Part shown: in pieces, positions 34,323 to 42,510 of the stretch | How the letters are laid out: every line of letters starts with the position of its first letter | How positions within the stretch are numbered: the stretch's first letter is position 1 | Made by a program: the position numbers and the translations under genes | Assembly (NCBI GenBank): GCA_001657295.1 | Contig: LYSW01000018.1 | Location: 1 to 42,510 of the forward strand | Source of the DNA: Oceanicaulis sp. BBD 1991-10 | Lineage (GTDB): Bacteria; Pseudomonadota; Alphaproteobacteria; Caulobacterales; Maricaulaceae | Length of the DNA stretch: 42,510 nucleotides | Direction of reading: 5' to 3' | Notes under the pieces: model-generated | Databases searched by the model: none | What the model was told of the DNA's origin: nothing | The model's input: only the letters and a program-made list of their open reading frames with translations

Positions 34323-36563
34323 ATGACTGACATGGCTGACGCCATTCTCACCGACGAGATCAACTCGATGGATATCGACGCCCGGGTGGAGTCGATCCTG
34401 TCGCAGATGACGCTGGAGGAAAAAGCCGGTCAGCTGAACAGCGTGGACGCCTCCAGCCCCGATCCGTCCGGCCGCCTGGCGGACGATATCCGGGCCGGCC
34501 GGGTCGGCGCGGTGCTCAACCAGGTCGAGCTGCCGGAGATTTGCAAGCTGCAATATCTGGCGCTGGAGGAGAGCCGCCTGGGCGTGCCGCTGCTGTTCAG
34601 CCGCGACGTCATCCATGGCTTCAACACCGTTTTCCCGCTGCCCCTGGGCCAGGCGGCGAGCTGGAATCCGGGTCTGGTGCGCGAGGCGGCGCGGATCGCC
34701 GCCGCGGAAGCCGCCGCGACGGGCGTGCGCTGGACCTTCGCGCCCATGGTCGACATCTCGCGCGATCCGCGCTGGGGACGGATCGCGGAGTCGCTGGGCG
34801 AAGACCCGCATCTCGCCTCCGTGCTGGGCGCGGCGATGGTCGAGGGCTTTCAGGGCGAAGAATTGTCCGCACCGGGCAGCATCGCCGCCTGCGTGAAGCA
34901 TTTCGCCGGCTATGGCGCGTCTGAAGGCGGGCGCGATTATGCGGCGACCTCCATCCCCGACAATGAAATGCGCAATGTCTATCTGCCGCCCTTCAAGGCG
35001 GCGCTGAAGGCCGGTGCGGCGACCTTCATGACCTCCTTCGGGGATATCGACGGCGTTCCGGCCACGGGCAATGACTATCTGATCAACGGCGTTCTGCGCG
35101 GCGAAATGGGCTTTGACGGCCTGATGATCAGCGACTGGGATTCCATTGGTCAGCTCATCGTCCACGGCTTCTGCGAAAACCCGGAAGAGGCGGCGCGCAT
35201 CGCCGCGCAGGCCGGGGTGGACATGGATATGATGTCCTCCGCCTTCGTCGATCATCTGCCGGCGCTCGTGCGCCAGGGTCTGGTGTCCGAGGCGCTGCTC
35301 GATGAGATGGCGCGCCGGGTCCTGACCCTGAAATTCGCCCTGGGCGTGATCGATGATCCTTATGCCGACATTCATCGCGGCGGCGCCCCGGCGCCGGCCG
35401 ACGCCTTGTCGCTCGCCCACAAGGCGGCGGTCGAAAGCCTCGTGCTTTTGAAGAATGAGGGCGGCGTCTTGCCGCTCGATTTCAGCGAGATCGATAATCT
35501 GGCGGTGATCGGGCCTTTGGCCGACCAACCGGTCGAGCAGATGGGCACCTGGGTGTTCGATGGACGGGCGGAGCGCTCGATCACTCCGCTCAGCGCCGTA
35601 CGGTCCGCCCTGGGCGATCAGGCGCAGCTGCATTTCGCGCCGGGGTTGACCCACTCGCGCGACAACAGCCAGACCGGTTTCGCCGATGCGGCGGCTGCGG
35701 CCCGCGCCAGCGACGCGGTCATTCTCTGCCTGGGCGAAGAGGCCATCCTGTCCGGCGAAGCCCATTGCCGGGCCGACATCACATTGCCGGGCGCCCAGCT
35801 TGACCTGGCCAAGACCATCCGGGCCGCCGGCAAGCCGGTGATCGCCGTCATCCTGGCGGGCCGGCCCCTGGCTCTGACCCATATCGAACCGTATTTTGAT
35901 GCGCTCATCTACGCCTGGCACCCGGGCAATATGGGCGGTCCTGCGATCGCAGACGTGATTTCGGGCGCGGCGAATCCCTCCGGCAAGCTGCCGGTCAGCT
36001 TTCCCAAATCGGTGGGCCAGATCCCGATCCATTATAATCGAAAGAATTCCGGCCGGCCGGCCGAGCCGGACAAAGTCATCGCCATCGAGGACGTGCCGGT
36101 CGGCGCGCCGCAAACCTCGCTGGGCATGAGCTCCTTCCATCTCGACGACGGCTATGAACCTTTTTATCCGTTTGGATTCGGCCTTTCCTACTCCAAGTTT
36201 GCATATGGTCACATCCAGATCAGCGCGCAATCGATCGCGCCCGGCGAGCCGCTTGAGTTAGCGATCGACATCACCAATTCTGGCGATCGGGACGGTGTTG
36301 AAATCGTTCAACTTTACATCCGCGATCGCGCTGCGAGCCTGACCCGGCCGGTGCGCGAGCTGAAGGCTTTCCAAAGGGTCGAGCTGCCGGCGGGGGAAAG
36401 CCGGACGGTGCGATTTGTGCTGACGGATGCGGATCTGGCGTTCAGCCGGCGCGACAAGAGCTTCGGCGCGGAGCCGGGCGGGTTCGACGTCTGGATCGGC
36501 GGGGATTCGCAGGCCGACGCCCATGCCGCGTTCGAACTCTGCGCCCGGAGCGCGGCGGGCTGA
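34323..36563 (+). CDS. bglX: Glycoside hydrolase family 3 beta-glucosidase (BglX-like)
   Basis: This protein of about 746 residues removes terminal glucose from beta-linked oligosaccharides. The catalytic nucleophile is D271 in MISDWDSIG. Family motifs include VPLLFSRDVIHGFNT, WGRIAESLGEDP and CVKHFAGYGASEGGRDY. The second alpha/beta domain follows (LVLLKNEGGVLPLD), and a C-terminal fibronectin-III-like domain (VEIVQLYIRDRAASLTRPVRELKAF) completes a BglX-like layout. Unlike E. coli BglX, no signal peptide is seen, so it should act in the cytoplasm on sugars delivered by the symporter. ATG 34323 (GGAG 10 nt before) and ATG 34332 (GAGG 9 nt before) are equally plausible starts; TTG 34317 is less so. 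Confidence 0.92.
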   Translation: MTDMADAILTDEINSMDIDARVESILSQMTLEEKAGQLNSVDASSPDPSGRLADDIRAGRVGAVLNQVELPEICKLQYLALEESRLGVPLLFSRDVIHGFNTVFPLPLGQAASWNPGLVREAARIAAAEAAATGVRWTFAPMVDISRDPRWGRIAESLGEDPHLASVLGAAMVEGFQGEELSAPGSIAACVKHFAGYGASEGGRDYAATSIPDNEMRNVYLPPFKAALKAGAATFMTSFGDIDGVPATGNDYLINGVLRGEMGFDGLMISDWDSIGQLIVHGFCENPEEAARIAAQAGVDMDMMSSAFVDHLPALVRQGLVSEALLDEMARRVLTLKFALGVIDDPYADIHRGGAPAPADALSLAHKAAVESLVLLKNEGGVLPLDFSEIDNLAVIGPLADQPVEQMGTWVFDGRAERSITPLSAVRSALGDQAQLHFAPGLTHSRDNSQTGFADAAAAARASDAVILCLGEEAILSGEAHCRADITLPGAQLDLAKTIRAAGKPVIAVILAGRPLALTHIEPYFDALIYAWHPGNMGGPAIADVISGAANPSGKLPVSFPKSVGQIPIHYNRKNSGRPAEPDKVIAIEDVPVGAPQTSLGMSSFHLDDGYEPFYPFGFGLSYSKFAYGHIQISAQSIAPGEPLELAIDITNSGDRDGVEIVQLYIRDRAASLTRPVRELKAFQRVELPAGESRTVRFVLTDADLAFSRRDKSFGAEPGGFDVWIGGDSQADAHAAFELCARSAAG

Positions 36564-36798
36564 ATTAATCCCTCGCGCGCGGCTTCAACCGCACGGATTT
36601 TCGCGGCCCGGCCTCGCAACCTCCGATTATGGTTAACAAATTTCTAACCGCACGCCAAAGAATTCCTTTGGCGTTTTGCGGGAATTGTCGTCTAATTGAG
36701 ACTAATGCGAGTTAAGGTTTTAGTCGCGCCCAGCTTCTGACTGGCGCGGCTCTTGCGTAGGGCGGCTCAAAAGACCGCTGAGCGCCTCGGGGGACACC
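36564..36798. other. Intergenic region before the giant Calx-beta protein; promoter not resolved
   Basis: This is 235 nt without a gene, noticeably AT-richer than its surroundings from 36625 to 36725. It holds two adjacent hairpins (36631-36649 and 36654-36672), then an AT-rich stretch (TCTAATTGAGACTAATGCG around 36691-36709) where a promoter is likely, although I cannot pair -35 and -10 boxes. GGGGGA at 36789-36794 is the ribosome-binding site for the next ATG. Confidence 0.4.
36654..36677 (+). terminator. Candidate rho-independent terminator after GH3
   Basis: A stem GCCAAAG (36654-36660) pairs with CTTTGGC (36666-36672) over a 5-nt loop AATTC and is followed by GTTTT. It lies 90 nt after the GH3 stop. 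A second hairpin, GGTTA/TAACC at 36631-36649, sits just before it. Both could instead be leader elements of the next gene. Confidence 0.5.
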
Positions 36799-39700
36799 AT
36801 GGCTAAACTCACCGACCTTCGCTGGACGACAGGCGCGCTGCGCCGCGGTTTGAGCAAGTTTGGAGGCGCCGCCTTCGCCGCATTGGCAGGCGGCGTTTTG
36901 CTGAGTGGAGCGGCGCTCGCGCAGCCGACGATCACCGGGCCGACGCTGTATGATGCGACGCCAGCCTTTGGCCCTGGGGCTGCTGGCGATCTGGAGCCGG
37001 GTGACGACATCCAGTTCGAAATCACCATCGGCTCGCCGATTCCGACCTTTGTTGAAGATAACCTCGACGGCACCTTCGACTTTGCTGGCCAGACTTATGC
37101 CGGCATGGCCCTGACTGCGACCCTGTCCGGCTTGGGGTCCGGCGGCGTCGTGACGACATTCACCGGAGTCAGCGGCGCCAGCAATCCCACCATACCCTTC
37201 GGCGACATCACCATCGCAGACCCCAATTGCAACGGTTCCGGGCCCGTCCCCGGCGACATGACCGCGAATTGGTCGGGCATGGAGACCGCGGTTTCCGGCT
37301 TTTCAACTTTCGTCGCCGCCTACCTTCAGTCCTGCGTCGTCGCCGTCACGATAAGCTTGCCCGATGACATCCCCGCGGGCTCTTACACGCTGAGCTTCAG
37401 CAACCTGACGGGCTTCATCCAGACCCAAAACCTGATCTCGAACGCCAACAGCACCTTCGGGACGGTTCTGTCCTCGAGCCCGACCGGCTCGCCCGTCGCC
37501 TTCTCCGAACCGGTCAGCTCGCTCACTGTGACGGTGGTTGGCGACACCATTGCGCCGTCCGGCACGATCTCCGCACCTGCCGGGCCCGTTGAGCCGGGCG
37601 AGGTCTTCGGCGCCTCAGTCGCTTTCGACGAGCCCGTGGTCGGATTTGACGAGACGGATCTGGTGGTCGCCAACGGTACAGTGTCCAACTTCACCGCGAA
37701 CACCAATGAGGCCGGCGAAACCTCCAGCTTCAGCTTTGATGTCACCGCGGGGGTTGCCGGAACGACCACCATCGATGTGGGCGCGGGTGCGGCCCAGGAC
37801 GAGGCGGGCAATGACAACGCCGCCCTGACCCAGTCCTCAACGATTGTCGCCGAAATCGACGAAGTGCTGCTGAGCATGCAAGCCTTCGGCGCCCTGCCGG
37901 CGCCGGGCGAATCGGGGACGTTGCGCTTTGAAATCACCAATGAAAGCGCCACGCTCGCCGCGTCGGCGATCAGCTTCTCGCTGAATTTCAGCGGCTCCTT
38001 CCCGGGCGGGGAGTTCGGCGTGACGATGCCGGCGAATCCGTGCGGCGCGGGGTCGGTGGCGGTCAGAGTCTCCGCCACCTCCTTCGTTCTGGCGGCGGGC
38101 AGCCTGCCCGCCGCCGGCAGCTGTATCTTTGACATTCCGGTGGATGTGGATCCCGGCGCCGCCGTGCAGACCTATGCGCTCGAGACCAGCGTCCTGCAAT
38201 ACACCCCCGACGGCTCAGCCACCACGTCCAGCGCCGCTGCGCGTCTCGACTACGCCGTGGGCGGCGCCGAAGGCGGCGACACGCCGCTCGCCTTTTCCAA
38301 ATCCTTCATCGGTTCGCCGGCGGCGCCCGGCGGTTCGATTACGGTGGAATACTCCATCGCCACGCCCGACGGCGCGGATCTGAACAGCCTCGCCTTCACC
38401 GACGATCTGGATTCAGTGCTGAGCGGCCTGGTCGCCACCGGCCTGCCCCTAAGTGATGTTTGCGGGACCGGTTCATCGGTGTCCGGCGCCGGCACGATTT
38501 CGTTTTCCGGCGGGAATTTGATGGAGGGGGAGACCTGCTCCTTCTCGGTCACGCTGCAGCTGCCGGCCGGGGCGGCTGCGGGCAGCTATCCGAGTACGAC
38601 CAGCGATCTGACGGGCAATGAGAATGACGGCGGCGGCGATGTCGCCATCGCGTCCGGATTCACCGCCACCGACAGCTTCAGCGTCCTTAACCTGGTCCCG
38701 CTGGTGACCGTCAGCGGCCCTGCGGGCCCGGTCGCCGTCGGCGACGACTTCACAGTGACCATCGAGTTTTCAGAGCCGGTGACCGGCTTCCTGGTCAGCG
38801 AAATCGACCTGTCCGGCGGCGTGGCCGCGGCCGCCAGCAATCTTCAAACCACCGACAACGAGACCTTCACGGCGACGATCACGCCGTCGGCGGCGGGGCA
38901 GGTGTCGGTGGGCGTGCCGGCCGGCGTCGCCCAGGACGCGGACCTGAATGACAACACCGCGGCCGCGAACTTCACCGTGCAGGCCGAAACCGCCGCGCCT
39001 GAAATTGAAGTGCAATTCGTCGGCGCCACGCTCGAAATCGTCGATGGCGCTGCGACACCGAGCTCCGCCACGCTGACTGATTTCGGTTCGGTCGATGTGA
39101 CCGCAGGCTTGGTGCAGCGCAGCTTGCGTATCTCAAACACCGGGGTGGGTGATCTCACCATTAGCTCGATCACCTCCACCGATCTGGTCAATTACGCCTT
39201 CGGCGCCGTGCCTGGACCGATTGCGGGCGGCGGCTCTGCGACCGTCACGGTCACCTTCGATCCCGCATCGGCGGCAATTCATCCGGCCACGGTCACGATT
39301 AATTCCGACGACGCCGATGAAGCCGCGTTCGATTTCGCCATCACCGGGGAGGGCACGGCGGCGCCGGAAATCAATATCGAGGGCAATTCCGTCAGCATCG
39401 CCGACGGCGACACCAGCGTATCTCTCGCGGACCATACTGAATTCGCGTCCATCCTTCCCGGCGCGACGGGCGACCGCGTCTTCGCCGTGCAAAATCTGGG
39501 CAGCGCCGCGCTGACGCTGGGCCTGAACGCCGTCTCGATCTCCAACGATCCAGACGGCGTCTTCTCCGTCATCAGCCAGCCCGCAGCGGTGATTTCCGCA
39601 GGCGGATCGGACACCGCCTTCACCATCCAGGCCGCGCCGGCGACCGCCGGCATCTTCACCGCCCTGGTCTCGGTGGCGTCCGACGATGCGGATGAAAATC

Positions 39701-42510
39701 CCTACACGTTCGCCATCCAGATCGAAGCCACCGGCGAGCCTGAGGTCGATCTTCAGGGCTCGGGCATCTCGATCGTCGCCGGCGACGCCACGCCGTCGAG
39801 CGCCGACGACACGGCCTTCGGCGAGGTGCAGGCCGGCTCGAGCGCAAGTTCGACCTTCACCATCCTCAACACCGGCGCCGTCAATCTCACCCTGTCCGCC
39901 CCATCCGGGGCGCGGGACGTCATCGTCGAACGCCAATCAGGTTCGACCGAATTCACGGTGAGCGCCCAACCGGGCGGGTCCGGCGTCATCGCGCCGGGCG
40001 GCTCGGAAACCTTCACCATTCAATATGCGCCGTCCGCCGACGGCGCGGACACCGCCGTGTTCGGGTTCAACACGACCGATTCCGACGAGCCGAGCTACAC
40101 CTTCACCGTCGGCGGGACCGGCGTCTCGCCGGAGATTGCGGTGGCGGGGCTGAGCAATACCGACATCACCAACACCGATGCGACGCCGGACAGCGTCGAC
40201 GGCACCGATTTCGGCACGACCGGCTCCAGCGCCGGCGCCGCGATCACGCGGACCTTCACGATCTCCAATTCCGGCACCGGCGTGCTGACGCTGGGCTCGA
40301 ACGCCGTCTCCATCTCCGGATCCGCGTCCGCCGACTTCACCGTCACCGACCAACCGGACACCAGCGTTGCGGCCTCCGGCGGCGCGACGACATTTGAGAT
40401 CAGCTTCGATCCGAGCGCGGAAGGCCTGCGCGAAGCCACGGTTTCGATCGCCAATGACGACGCCGACGAAGCGCCCTTCACCTTCGACATCCAGGGCACG
40501 GGCGGCGACGACACCGCGCCGAGCGGTTATACGGCCAGCTTTGATCAGGCCCTGGTCCTGTCCACCAACGAGACCGCCGTGTCCTTCACCTTCGCCAATG
40601 CCGAGGTGGGCGCGACCTATAATTTCTCCATCACCTCAAGCGGCGGCGGCGGATCGGTCTCGGACTTCGGCATCGTTGCAAGCGCCATTGACAACGTCAG
40701 CGGCATCGACGTCTCCAGCCTGCCCGATGGTCTTCTGACCCTGTCGGTGACCCTAACGGACGACGACAGCAATGTCGGCGCGGCCGCCGCCGACACGGTG
40801 AACAAGGCGACGGCGCCGCCGGCCTTTTCGAAGGCCTTCTCGCCGAGCAGCATTCTTGTGGGCGGCGTGTCCACCTTGACCTTCACGATCGATAATTCGG
40901 CGTCGCTGGTGGCGTCGACCTCGCTCGACTTCACCGACACGCTTCCCGCCGGCGTCACCGTCGCGGCGGTGCCCAATGCGTCGACGTCGTGTACGGGCGG
41001 CACGCTGACCGCGGTCTCCGGATCCGGCACGATCAGCTATACCGGCGGCACGGTTCTGGCGGGCGCCGCCTGCACCCTCTCCGTCGACGTGACGGCGAGC
41101 GGCGTCGGCGCTTTCGTCAATCAGTCCGGCGATCTCACGTCATTGCTGGGCAATAGCGGAACCGCGAGCGATACGCTGACCGCGACTCAGCCGTCGATCT
41201 CCATTGCGGATGTGACGGTCGATGAGGCGGACGGCACGGCCACCTTCACCGTGACGCTGTCGGACGTTCCCGCGGCTGCGGTCAGCGTCGACTATGCCAG
41301 CGCTGACGGCACGGCGGCCGCCGGCTCCGATTACACGGCGGTGAGCGGCACGCTGAATTTCGCCATCGGCGATGATACGGAGACCTTCTCCGTGACGATC
41401 AATGATGACGCGCTGGACGAGCCGGACGAGACTTTCACCGTCACGCTGTCCAATCCGACCAATGCGACGATTTCCGACTCTGAGGCGACGGGCACGATCA
41501 CCGATAATGACGCCGCGCCGTCGCTCTCCATCGCCGACGTCACCGTGGGTGAAGGCGATGGCGTCGCCACCTTCACGGTGACGCTCGACGCCGCCTCGGG
41601 GCAGACCGTGACCGTCGGCTACGCCACGGCGGATTCCTCCGCTCTGGACGGCAGCGACTACACCGCCACGTCGGGCACGCTGACCTTCACGCCGGGTGAT
41701 GTGTCCGAGACATTCACGGTCACCATCATCGATGACGCGCTGGACGAGATCGACGAAATCTTCGGCGCGGGCCTCGCCAGCCCAACCAATGCGACGATCG
41801 CTGATGACACGGCGACCGGCACGATCACGGATAATGACGATGCGCCCACGATTTCGATCGCGGACGTGACGGTGGGCGAAGGCGCCGGCACGGCGACCTT
41901 CACCGTCACCCTGTCCGCCGCTTCAGGTCAGACTGTGGGCGTCGGATACGCCACCGCCGACGGCTCGGCGGTCGCGGGGTCCGACTACGCCTCGAATACC
42001 GACGCCCTGTCTTTCGCGCCGGGCGAAACCTCGCAGACGATCACCGTGACGATCACGGACGACGCCCTGGACGAAACGGATGAAACATTCTCGGTGGGCC
42101 TGGCCTCGCCGACCAATGCGACGATCGCTGACGATACCGCCACCGGCACGATCACGGACAATGACAGCCAGCCTGAGCTGTCCATCGGTGATGTGACGGT
42201 GGGCGAGGCCGACGGCACGGCGACCTTCACGGTGAGCCTGTCCGCCGCCTCGGGCCAGACCGTCACGGTTGATTTTGCGACGACGGACGGGACGGCTGTC
42301 GGGGGGTCGGACTTTGGTTCGAGTTCCGGCACGCTGAGCTTCACGCCGGGCGATGTGTCCGAGACGGTCACGGTGACGATCATCGACGACGCGCTCAATG
42401 AGGCGGATGAGGGCTTCACCGTGGATCTGTCCTCGGCGGTCAACGCCTCGATCGCGGATGCGTCGGGGGCCGGTACGATCACGGATGACGACGCTGCGCC
42501 GTCTTTAAGC
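36799..42510 (+). CDS. Giant exported surface protein with Ig-like, choice-of-anchor-D and Calx-beta repeats (3' end outside window)
   Basis: The first 1904 codons are in the window with no stop. A signal peptide is clear (FAALAGGVLLSGAALAQP, about residues 25-42). After a unique N-terminal domain come two bacterial Ig-like modules (near 37530-37850 and 38690-38990), with a DUF11-like prealbumin-type segment (FSKSFIGSPAAPGGSITVEYS) between them. Four choice-of-anchor-D/HYDIN-like repeats follow (38998-40506), then another DUF11-like segment (FSKAFSPSSILVGGVSTLTF), and then Calx-beta repeats to the window edge. Calx-beta modules bind calcium in known proteins, and such arrays are common in long adhesins of marine bacteria. 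The anchor or secretion signal lies beyond the window. Adhesion is inferred from architecture only. Confidence 0.88.
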   Translation, partial: MAKLTDLRWTTGALRRGLSKFGGAAFAALAGGVLLSGAALAQPTITGPTLYDATPAFGPGAAGDLEPGDDIQFEITIGSPIPTFVEDNLDGTFDFAGQTYAGMALTATLSGLGSGGVVTTFTGVSGASNPTIPFGDITIADPNCNGSGPVPGDMTANWSGMETAVSGFSTFVAAYLQSCVVAVTISLPDDIPAGSYTLSFSNLTGFIQTQNLISNANSTFGTVLSSSPTGSPVAFSEPVSSLTVTVVGDTIAPSGTISAPAGPVEPGEVFGASVAFDEPVVGFDETDLVVANGTVSNFTANTNEAGETSSFSFDVTAGVAGTTTIDVGAGAAQDEAGNDNAALTQSSTIVAEIDEVLLSMQAFGALPAPGESGTLRFEITNESATLAASAISFSLNFSGSFPGGEFGVTMPANPCGAGSVAVRVSATSFVLAAGSLPAAGSCIFDIPVDVDPGAAVQTYALETSVLQYTPDGSATTSSAAARLDYAVGGAEGGDTPLAFSKSFIGSPAAPGGSITVEYSIATPDGADLNSLAFTDDLDSVLSGLVATGLPLSDVCGTGSSVSGAGTISFSGGNLMEGETCSFSVTLQLPAGAAAGSYPSTTSDLTGNENDGGGDVAIASGFTATDSFSVLNLVPLVTVSGPAGPVAVGDDFTVTIEFSEPVTGFLVSEIDLSGGVAAAASNLQTTDNETFTATITPSAAGQVSVGVPAGVAQDADLNDNTAAANFTVQAETAAPEIEVQFVGATLEIVDGAATPSSATLTDFGSVDVTAGLVQRSLRISNTGVGDLTISSITSTDLVNYAFGAVPGPIAGGGSATVTVTFDPASAAIHPATVTINSDDADEAAFDFAITGEGTAAPEINIEGNSVSIADGDTSVSLADHTEFASILPGATGDRVFAVQNLGSAALTLGLNAVSISNDPDGVFSVISQPAAVISAGGSDTAFTIQAAPATAGIFTALVSVASDDADENPYTFAIQIEATGEPEVDLQGSGISIVAGDATPSSADDTAFGEVQAGSSASSTFTILNTGAVNLTLSAPSGARDVIVERQSGSTEFTVSAQPGGSGVIAPGGSETFTIQYAPSADGADTAVFGFNTTDSDEPSYTFTVGGTGVSPEIAVAGLSNTDITNTDATPDSVDGTDFGTTGSSAGAAITRTFTISNSGTGVLTLGSNAVSISGSASADFTVTDQPDTSVAASGGATTFEISFDPSAEGLREATVSIANDDADEAPFTFDIQGTGGDDTAPSGYTASFDQALVLSTNETAVSFTFANAEVGATYNFSITSSGGGGSVSDFGIVASAIDNVSGIDVSSLPDGLLTLSVTLTDDDSNVGAAAADTVNKATAPPAFSKAFSPSSILVGGVSTLTFTIDNSASLVASTSLDFTDTLPAGVTVAAVPNASTSCTGGTLTAVSGSGTISYTGGTVLAGAACTLSVDVTASGVGAFVNQSGDLTSLLGNSGTASDTLTATQPSISIADVTVDEADGTATFTVTLSDVPAAAVSVDYASADGTAAAGSDYTAVSGTLNFAIGDDTETFSVTINDDALDEPDETFTVTLSNPTNATISDSEATGTITDNDAAPSLSIADVTVGEGDGVATFTVTLDAASGQTVTVGYATADSSALDGSDYTATSGTLTFTPGDVSETFTVTIIDDALDEIDEIFGAGLASPTNATIADDTATGTITDNDDAPTISIADVTVGEGAGTATFTVTLSAASGQTVGVGYATADGSAVAGSDYASNTDALSFAPGETSQTITVTITDDALDETDETFSVGLASPTNATIADDTATGTITDNDSQPELSIGDVTVGEADGTATFTVSLSAASGQTVTVDFATTDGTAVGGSDFGSSSGTLSFTPGDVSETVTVTIIDDALNEADEGFTVDLSSAVNASIADASGAGTITDDDAAPSLS
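38998..40506 (+). repeat. Four choice-of-anchor-D (HYDIN-like) coding repeats
   Basis: Four units start at 38998, 39364, 39739 and 40129 (122-130 residues each). Each begins with a PE(I/V)-x-(V/I/L) strand, has a DFG-S/AFGEV-type segment, a middle FxIxNxGxxxLTL and ends with DSDE/DDADE-xx(F/Y)xFxIxGTG. They diverge at DNA level, so they are older than the Calx-beta copies that follow. Confidence 0.8.
41191..42510 (+). repeat. Calx-beta coding repeats, exact 327-nt period
   Basis: Units start at 41191, 41518, 41845 and 42172, with a fifth beginning at 42499: exactly 327 nt (109 residues) each time. Each starts PS(I/L)SIADVTVxEGDG-like, continues TFTVTLS, YATADGTA, GSDY, FTPGD, and DDALDExDE, and ends TGTITDND. 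The acidic DDxLDE and DND segments are the usual calcium-binding positions of Calx-beta modules. Confidence 0.9.

Overview
The window looks like a chromosomal segment of a GC-rich, probably marine alphaproteobacterium. A Maricaulales/Hyphomonadales-type organism is my best guess. The evidence is the high GC throughout, an assimilatory sulfur operon of alphaproteobacterial layout (siroheme synthase, DUF2849, sulfite reductase, DUF934/CysH, CysK, Fpr), a TonB-receptor/LacI locus for beta-1,3-glucan (laminarin, an algal storage polysaccharide), and very large glycine- or Calx-beta-rich surface proteins. No rRNA, tRNA, transposase, phage gene or CRISPR array was seen.

Region 1 (1-6451, + strand) reads as one tightly packed operon: the end of an ECF sigma factor, a membrane anti-sigma factor, an 812-residue fusion of a transglutaminase-like/multi-TM protein with a RimK-related ATP-grasp ligase, an exported TPR protein and an outer-membrane beta-barrel. 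Adjacent genes overlap or lie within about 20 nt. The layout suggests an envelope-stress or surface-controlled system in which an inner-membrane amide ligase is tied to a periplasmic TPR/outer-membrane channel pair. This is the most likely undescribed system here.

Region 2 (6501-13789) holds a LysR regulator divergent from a sulfate/sulfite assimilation operon: cysG, DUF2849, cysI, a DUF934-CysH fusion, cysK and fpr. Together these make siroheme, reduce APS/PAPS to sulfite and then sulfide, fix sulfide into cysteine and supply electrons.

Region 3 (13997-26464) is one 4155-residue type Va autotransporter. Its passenger carries about 49 glycine-rich repeats, mostly 65 residues long and consecutive.

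Region 4 (26710-36563) is a laminarin-utilisation locus: GH17, a LacI regulator, a TonB-dependent receptor, GH16, a GPH-family symporter and GH3. A LacI-like palindrome precedes GH17 and a weaker copy precedes GH3. The receptor takes up oligosaccharides, GH16 cuts the glucan outside the cytoplasm, the symporter crosses the inner membrane, and the signal-less GH17 and GH3 probably finish the job inside.

Region 5 (36799 to the window end) is the first 1904 codons of a Sec-exported giant surface protein with Ig-like, choice-of-anchor-D (HYDIN-like) and Calx-beta repeats. The Calx-beta units are spaced at exactly 327 nt.
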